Positions 58,570 through 64,000 of a DNA stretch of 64,000 nt are shown here, one piece after another (the stretch's first letter is position 1; each line of letters begins with the position of its first letter). The position numbers and the translations under genes were made by a program. The stretch covers positions 61,950,200-62,014,199 of the forward strand of contig NC_083581.1 in NCBI RefSeq assembly GCF_027579695.1, given 5' to 3'. The DNA is from Neoarius graeffei. Its lineage: Eukaryota > Chordata > Actinopteri > Siluriformes > Ariidae. The notes beneath the pieces were generated by a model. It searched no databases and was not told the DNA's origin. It saw nothing but the letters and a program-made list of their open reading frames with translations.

Positions 58570-59500
58570 AAGTATCTACACAACTGACTACAGGAAACCT
58601 CAGATATTAGGCTCATTATTTAAAATGCATAATTTCTCAGATCCTGATCGGACCGCTAGAGCTCCTTCCTGAGATTTTCCACTGACAGAGTCATCAGGTC
58701 CAAGTAGAGATTATTTACAGACCTACTTGATTTTGGGATACCGAGTCTGGATTGAACATGTTCAATTCAATTGATGAGTAAAATAGGGCAATAACTAGAA
58801 CAACCCAATACCACCTCTAGATACATGCTGCCTACTCTACAGGACACTCTTCCCACTCACATCTGCTATAAACTTTGCTCAAATTTGGAAACATAATGAA
58901 GGATAGTGTCACGTCTAGATCTTCAGACACACTGTCTCAGTCAGGCAAAGTGAGCAGTTTCCCCAAAAAAACCCATCCAAATTCAACTGCTCCTGTTCGA
59001 TTCAAAAACACAAAATGGCGCATATATCAGTTCTTTTTATATATAGGAGCAAAATTCTTGAACCCCCCCCCCTCAGAGTGTAGGCCAGTTCTCCTCAAGC
59101 TTCAAGTCTGTTATATTAACCAACATACAACCAAAAGCAGTTACAGATAAGCATAGCCTGAGATAAAGAGAGGATATCCATGTTTAACTTTACCAAAACA
59201 CTATTAAATAAAAGTTACAACAGCAAGATTTGGCACGTGCTCAGAAATGTGTGTAAAAGTTTGCAGAAGCCAAACCAAACTTAAAAAAAAAAAAAAAGCT
59301 AATAAATACTGCTTTTTTTGCATTCAGGTGTGTATGTTGATAAATGACAGGTCACTTGTAAGTTCCTAGATGCATGCATGCCACAACTGATTTGCATTTG
59401 GTGATGCCCAAAAACCTCACTAAGAGGCCAAGGTCACAATTGAGTGCAAAATGGATACTAAATGAGAAAAGAAGGATTTCTCAGAGGCAGGAGTACGTTT
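58570..59500. other. Intergenic DNA, no gene seen
   Basis: A C-run occurs at 59064-59073 and an A-run at 59284-59297. No feature is supported. Confidence 0.45.
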
Positions 59501-59506
59501 GACATT

Positions 59507-59880
59507 GGGCAGCACGGTGGTGTAGCGGTTAGCACTGTCGCCTCACAGCAAGAAAGTTCTGGGTTCAAGCCCAATGGCTGGCGAGGGCCTTTGTGTGGAG
59601 TTTGCATGTTCTCCCCGTGTCTGCATGGGTTTCCTCTGGGTGCTCCGGTTTCCCCCCACAGTCCAAATACATGCAGTTAGGTTAATATGGGATGGCCTTG
59701 GGTTGAGGCGCCCTTGAGCGAGGCACCTAACTCCCAAATGCTCCCCAGGCGCTGTTAACATGGCTGCCCACTGCTCTGGGTGTGCGTGTTCATTGCTCAT
59801 GTGCAAGTGTGTGTTCACTGCTTCAGATGGGTTAAATGCAGAGAGGAATTTCACAAGGTGTGTGATGAATAAAGTTGTGC
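59507..59880 (+). repeat. SINE copy, short-tail subtype, full length
   Basis: It runs from gggcagcacggtgg to 'gaggaatttcacaaggtgtg'. It is the most complete example of the subtype that also appears at 159, 13372 and 39581. Boxes A and B are present. Confidence 0.88.
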
Positions 59881-59884
59881 TTTC

Positions 59885-60540
59885 TTTACAAGATTTTTTT
59901 TTTTTTAAAGCAGTGTATCCAGTGGAGTCACAGCACCTGAAAAAAAGCAAAAATATGTATAGAGAAAATACAGACGCGAGTTTGGCATCATCCATCCAGT
60001 ACAATACAAGGGAGGTCAAAAGAAAATGGTTTAGGGGAAAAACAAACACCCATCCAGAAAAAAGGTATTACTGATTCTCTGCCATCAGGGGAGGCCAAAC
60101 CACAGCAAAGCGTTTTAAAATTGGCCAGATGCTGTGGCAAACACACCCAACTTAATCACCCTCTGAGAAAAATAAATAAAAATCATACACTGGTTTCTAG
60201 ATATCCATTGTCTCCTAAGCGCATTCATTATGTGCTGACTCTTCCAGTAACAACTCCGCCATTTGCACTGCCTCAGTTTCTGGCTCCTTTTATACACCGC
60301 CGGATCACTTCTGCTTCTGAAAATGAATTTCAGTCAACTTCCTGTGTGCGCACGCATTTTTACATACATCATATAAAACGTTTTATTTTTATTAATTAAG
60401 ACACTTCATGTCAAAGTAATAATGGATGTCGTTTCTCTTTACTTAGTTGAGTGGTCCATGACATATGGATTACTACAGTTGTGGAATAAGGCCATTTCCT
60501 GTATGATCTCAAACGCATTAAGGAGGCAAGAAATTCTATA
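59885..60540. other. Intergenic DNA, no gene seen
   Basis: Only small ORFs without motifs were found. Confidence 0.45.
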
Positions 60541-60544
60541 ATTA

Positions 60545-60670
60545 ACTTTTGACGAGCCACACCCATTAAAGTATTCCAGGTGACTACCTCATGAAGTTCG
60601 TCAAGATGATGCCTATGTAATATGCACCAAATTTAACCATTTTTAAAATGAGATCATATGTTTAAGGCAT
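60545..60670 (-). mobile_element. Tc1-like leader scrap
   Basis: 'ccaggtgactacctcatgaa' is the inverted counterpart of the leader at about 49568-49590. No ends or coding sequence were found. Confidence 0.5.
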
Positions 60671-60736
60671 CATCTTAAAATCAAGTTAGGAGAAAATCAG
60701 CTGTAACCTGATGTTAACGCATAGCATATTTATTTG

Positions 60737-61015
60737 GGGGCGGCACGGTGGTGTAGTGGTTAGCGCTGTCGCCTCACAGTAAGAAGGTCCTGGGTTCGAG
60801 CCCCGTGGCCGGCAAGGGCCTTTCTGTGTGGAGTTTGCATGTTCTCCCCGTGTCCGCGTGGGTTTCCTCCGGGTGCTCCGGTTTCCCCCACAGTCCAAAG
60901 ACATGCAGGTTAGGTTAACTGGTGACTCTAAATTGACCGTAGGTGTGAATGGTTGTCTGTGTCTATGTGTCAGCCCTGTGATGACCTGGCGACTTGTCCA
61001 GGGTGTACCCCGCCT
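60737..61015 (+). repeat. V-SINE copy, 3'-truncated
   Basis: An intact head and central domain stop abruptly at 'gggtgtaccccgcctt', about 110 bases short of the usual tail. Loss of the 3' end implies a later deletion rather than normal 5' truncation. Confidence 0.9.
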
Positions 61016-61019
61016 TACT

Positions 61020-62065
61020 TTTAATTCTGAAAATGGTCATTTTGACACGTCTCAAATTACTCAATTTATTTTTGCTACACCAGACTCATTTTTGGAGACC
61101 CTATTCATCCATCCATCCACCCAGTAATTCCCTTAAAAATGCCATTTAGGCCTTCATGACACAATGCATGGCTCTTAATTTATTAAAAAAAAAAAAGTAG
61201 GGATCTGAACTCAACAGCATAGTCCATATATAAAATGCAGCAACTTGCTGCATATAGTAGAATTCAAAAGTTGGTCAAGGTTTACATCAATTTCTTATGC
61301 ATACATTTACACACAGGAGCAGGAATAGGGTACACCACTGCCCCAATTTAAGGGCTTTTCAGCAAGCCCAAATCTGTGTAAATGCTCAATTTACACAAAT
61401 ATCCAGCCCTGAGAAATGAAGCCCATTGTTCTCCGGTTGTCCCTCTGAGGGAAACCATTACAGGTTCTCTGTAGAACCCTAGAAGAGAGAATCCCTTTCA
61501 GCAGAAGTATGCAGACTGCACGTACCATCAAAAGAATCCTCACCGAATACAAGACAGTCAGCTGCTCAAAACCGCATTGCTTTAAATACATTTTTTTAAA
61601 TCCTTCACTCCAACAAAAGCTAAGCGATACCTCATATCAGCACCAATCTTCAACCAGAGCCCAATATCAAACATCATGCTTTTGTCGATACTGATATACA
61701 AATAAATATTACATCTGACCGCCAACTTTGGAGAAACCTTTGTTGTATAATTACAAAGAAACCTCACATTTTACAGTGGAACACAAATCAATAGTTGACA
61801 GTCAGTAGAAACAATCGCAGCATTTCAGGAAAGACGACCGGCTCGAACTCTCAGAGGCAGTGGTGTTCAATTAGAAGAGGATGGGATTGGTCAATAAACA
61901 GTATTGAAAATCAGTGCTGTGGCAGTCATCATTCTCAACTGATGAACTGCTTGATTAATGCGCCACCGGGGGGTGGTTCTACAAGAAATAAATTTTAAAC
62001 ACTCCAAAAGTTCATGCCATTTTAGTTTAGCGCAAGTGGCTGATGTGATCGGAATATGCAGGTGT
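61020..62065. other. Intergenic DNA, no gene seen
   Basis: A short (ATCC)n run lies at 61106-61119 and an A-run at 61184-61196. No gene was recognised. Confidence 0.45.
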
Positions 62066-62070
62066 CTTGC

Positions 62071-64000
62071 AAGGTTCCCACTGGCGCTCATCACCCTCGT
62101 CATTCACGAACATAATCCGTCTACTCACAGTGACAAACGGTCATCATTATCATAAGTCATCTTGGCTGAAAATCCCTCCGTCTGCTGAAACCCGACCCCA
62201 GTGAAGAGACTGCGGGAAGCCAGAGAGTAAACAATGAGCACGTGCTTGTGACCAATAAAAATTGACTACACAACCAAATGAGCACCAAGCTTTTGACCAA
62301 ATCGCAATGCGTCTTAAATCGGCCTGATGTGGTGGTGTAATCAACTCTGCGTGAACCAAACAACGGTACAGTAAACTGCCAGTTTTTTGAGCAGGCTTCT
62401 TCAAGCACTGAAGATGATTTAAGGGCCAAAATAGCCACGGGCGAGGCACACTCCGAGCCCCGACCACATCAGACAGCATCAGTAATACAGGGGTTGGTTT
62501 AATTAATTAATAATTTTTTTTTTTTAAATGCAAGCCAAGGTGAAAGTGCTGTCAGCCGGCAAGTGACTGAAGGGAGCAATGTTTCAGGCAGCGCAGCGTG
62601 TCGAGTTCTTGTGGTTAACACTGCTTGCTTTTCCATCGCTCGTGGTGCTAAGAGAAGACACGTCATTACATCGCTGTATACGTCAGTTACGTCGCTACGT
62701 TTGCATAAACCTTGCCGTGAATATCGAAGCAAAAACAACGCGGAAGAAGCAGCAGCAACAATGGATGACTTCACGTTTGTACAGCTGCTGCTTCTCGTCG
62801 CTTAAAAATGGCGATCTTTTGCGGTCTTGTTATTGTTGTCGGTCTTAACAACTCCGCCCCCCCGCTGACGTAAGCGGTTCTTTCCTCTGGCCCAGCAGAG
62901 AGTTGGTGCTAGCCTGGAACCGGTTTTTCTGGTCCCAGAGCCAGTTCTTTGTCAGTGGAAACAGAAAACCCGGTTCCAAACTAAGCACTGGCCCCGAACC
63001 AGCCCTGGAACTGCTTTGGTGGAAAAGGGGCAACTGTGGTGTCGTTTGGACCCATCACTCAGGGCTATTGTCCCTGGGTATTACCCTCAATAAACGTAAA
63101 AGATTAATAGAAAACAACTGACTTGGAGGTAATCTGGGATTCTGAATGTTGTAATATAACACATCTTAGAATTGGTGTCTTTGTGGTCCTAAAGGAGAGA
63201 GGTGTGAGCGAGAAATTATTTTTGAAACCGAGGATCAACTTTTAGTAGTGATAAAAGTTCATTGACACATACGTCAGTTTCCTGAGACATTATGGGTGTT
63301 AAGACAGAAACTGAAGTACATAAAGAGCACAGTGCAAAAAATCCCTAAAAGGAGGTCAATCTTTTAATGTGTGTGGGTGATATAACCTTGTAAAATTAGA
63401 TTTCACCTCCAACTTATCGATGCCAATCTCCCGTTTAAAAAAAAAAAAAAAAAATTATACAAGCCCAAGAAATACTCCGCTTTCCTCTGGTCTTTTCAAC
63501 AGCTAGAATAGAAACAGTACTGGTCTAACTAACGGATAATGAAAACTGCAGCATCATTCTGTCTTCAGTTCATAAATTGACAGGAAAAAATCAGATTCCT
63601 TCCCTGTTGGTTGTTCCCAGATTCTTCTTGACCCTGCTCAATTGTGAATCAAGTTGTGTATTGAGTAGGCTGAAGGGAATCCTAATATCTCTTGAATAAT
63701 TCCATGCTAAAATAACCTTAAGTAAGCTCAAACTAAAGCGGTTTATTTTAGCCTGATGGTGTGCAGGCTGCCCAAAATCAAGTCTCTTATTAGAGGATGG
63801 AGTGGAATCCAAATTTTAAATGTAATGGAGAGGCCTAGCTGTATCTGTACAAATATTTGTATTGTACCAGTTTAGTTGGTACAAATCTGTATCAAGTCCA
63901 ATTGGATAAGTCAGTAACTAAAACGGTACAGACTTAAAAAAGTGAACCCTTACTGAACTTTATTTTTCAAGGAAAGCAGTGGAGTGTTTTTCAGAACCCA
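62071..64000. repeat. Diverged duplicate block, copy 2 (runs off window)
   Basis: It is collinear with 49693-51252. It is longer mainly because of a 0.4-kb insertion (about 62620-63035). Matching continues to the last base, so the duplicate extends beyond the window. Confidence 0.75.
62620..63035. mobile_element. MITE-like insertion inside duplicate copy 2
   Basis: It is absent from the equivalent site of copy 1 (near 50287). Its edges show 'ttgcttttcca' and, in reverse complement, 'ttgccccttttccacc', an imperfect inverted pair. The interior has 'ggaaccggtttttctggtcc' and CpG-rich DNA. The exact ends and target duplication are not clear. Confidence 0.5.

Overview
The window is nuclear DNA from a ray-finned fish. 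The evidence is an intron-containing vertebrate gene, tRNA-headed fish SINEs of the HE1/DANA (V-SINE) type, Tc1/mariner transposons, an L2/CR1-type LINE and a Penelope-like element. The dominant SINE, whose tail reads (ATGAG)n, and the abundance of Tc1 copies fit a catfish (Siluriformes). That order-level call is inference from memory of the repeat family.

Only one host gene can be supported: spsb1, on the minus strand at about 40.1-44.5 kb. It has two coding exons (44313-43620 and 41743-41616) joined by a phase-1 intron. Together they encode 273 residues, a SPRY/B30.2 domain followed by a SOCS box. A 5'UTR segment, a splice acceptor and a likely 3'UTR with a polyadenylation signal are also visible. 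The first, non-coding exon and the promoter were not found. They may lie further right in the window or beyond it.

The rest is intergenic DNA built from layered mobile elements. From 0 to 7.6 kb there are SINEs, decayed Tc1 pieces, a 5S-rRNA-like SINE and two LINE tails. From 8.5 to 18.5 kb there are two opposite copies of a 0.9-kb transposon carrying a RecQ-helicase fragment and 9-bp target duplications. In the same stretch is a TTAA-flanked element with a THAP-domain remnant, split by a 2.26-kb L2 LINE with an intact reverse transcriptase. From 18.5 to 40 kb there are minisatellites, a 1.6-kb Tc1 pseudogene, matched 528-bp MITEs, a hAT-like relic and long stretches without recognisable genes. 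From 47 to 64 kb there are SINEs, a MITE with a TAA duplication, an L2 tail, and an internally deleted Penelope-like element with an 89-bp-arm palindrome and a hammerhead-ribozyme core. This part also holds a second THAP fragment, another TTAA element, a probable solo LTR inserted into an older inverted repeat, and a diverged 1.6-1.9 kb duplication (49.7-51.25 and 62.07-64.0 kb).

The elements do not form a pathway. What the window records is an insertion history. L2 went into a THAP/TTAA element, SINEs into Tc1 and TTAA elements, a Penelope-like element into THAP-gene leader DNA, and an LTR into a palindrome. Most boundaries are fixed by target-site duplications read directly from the sequence.
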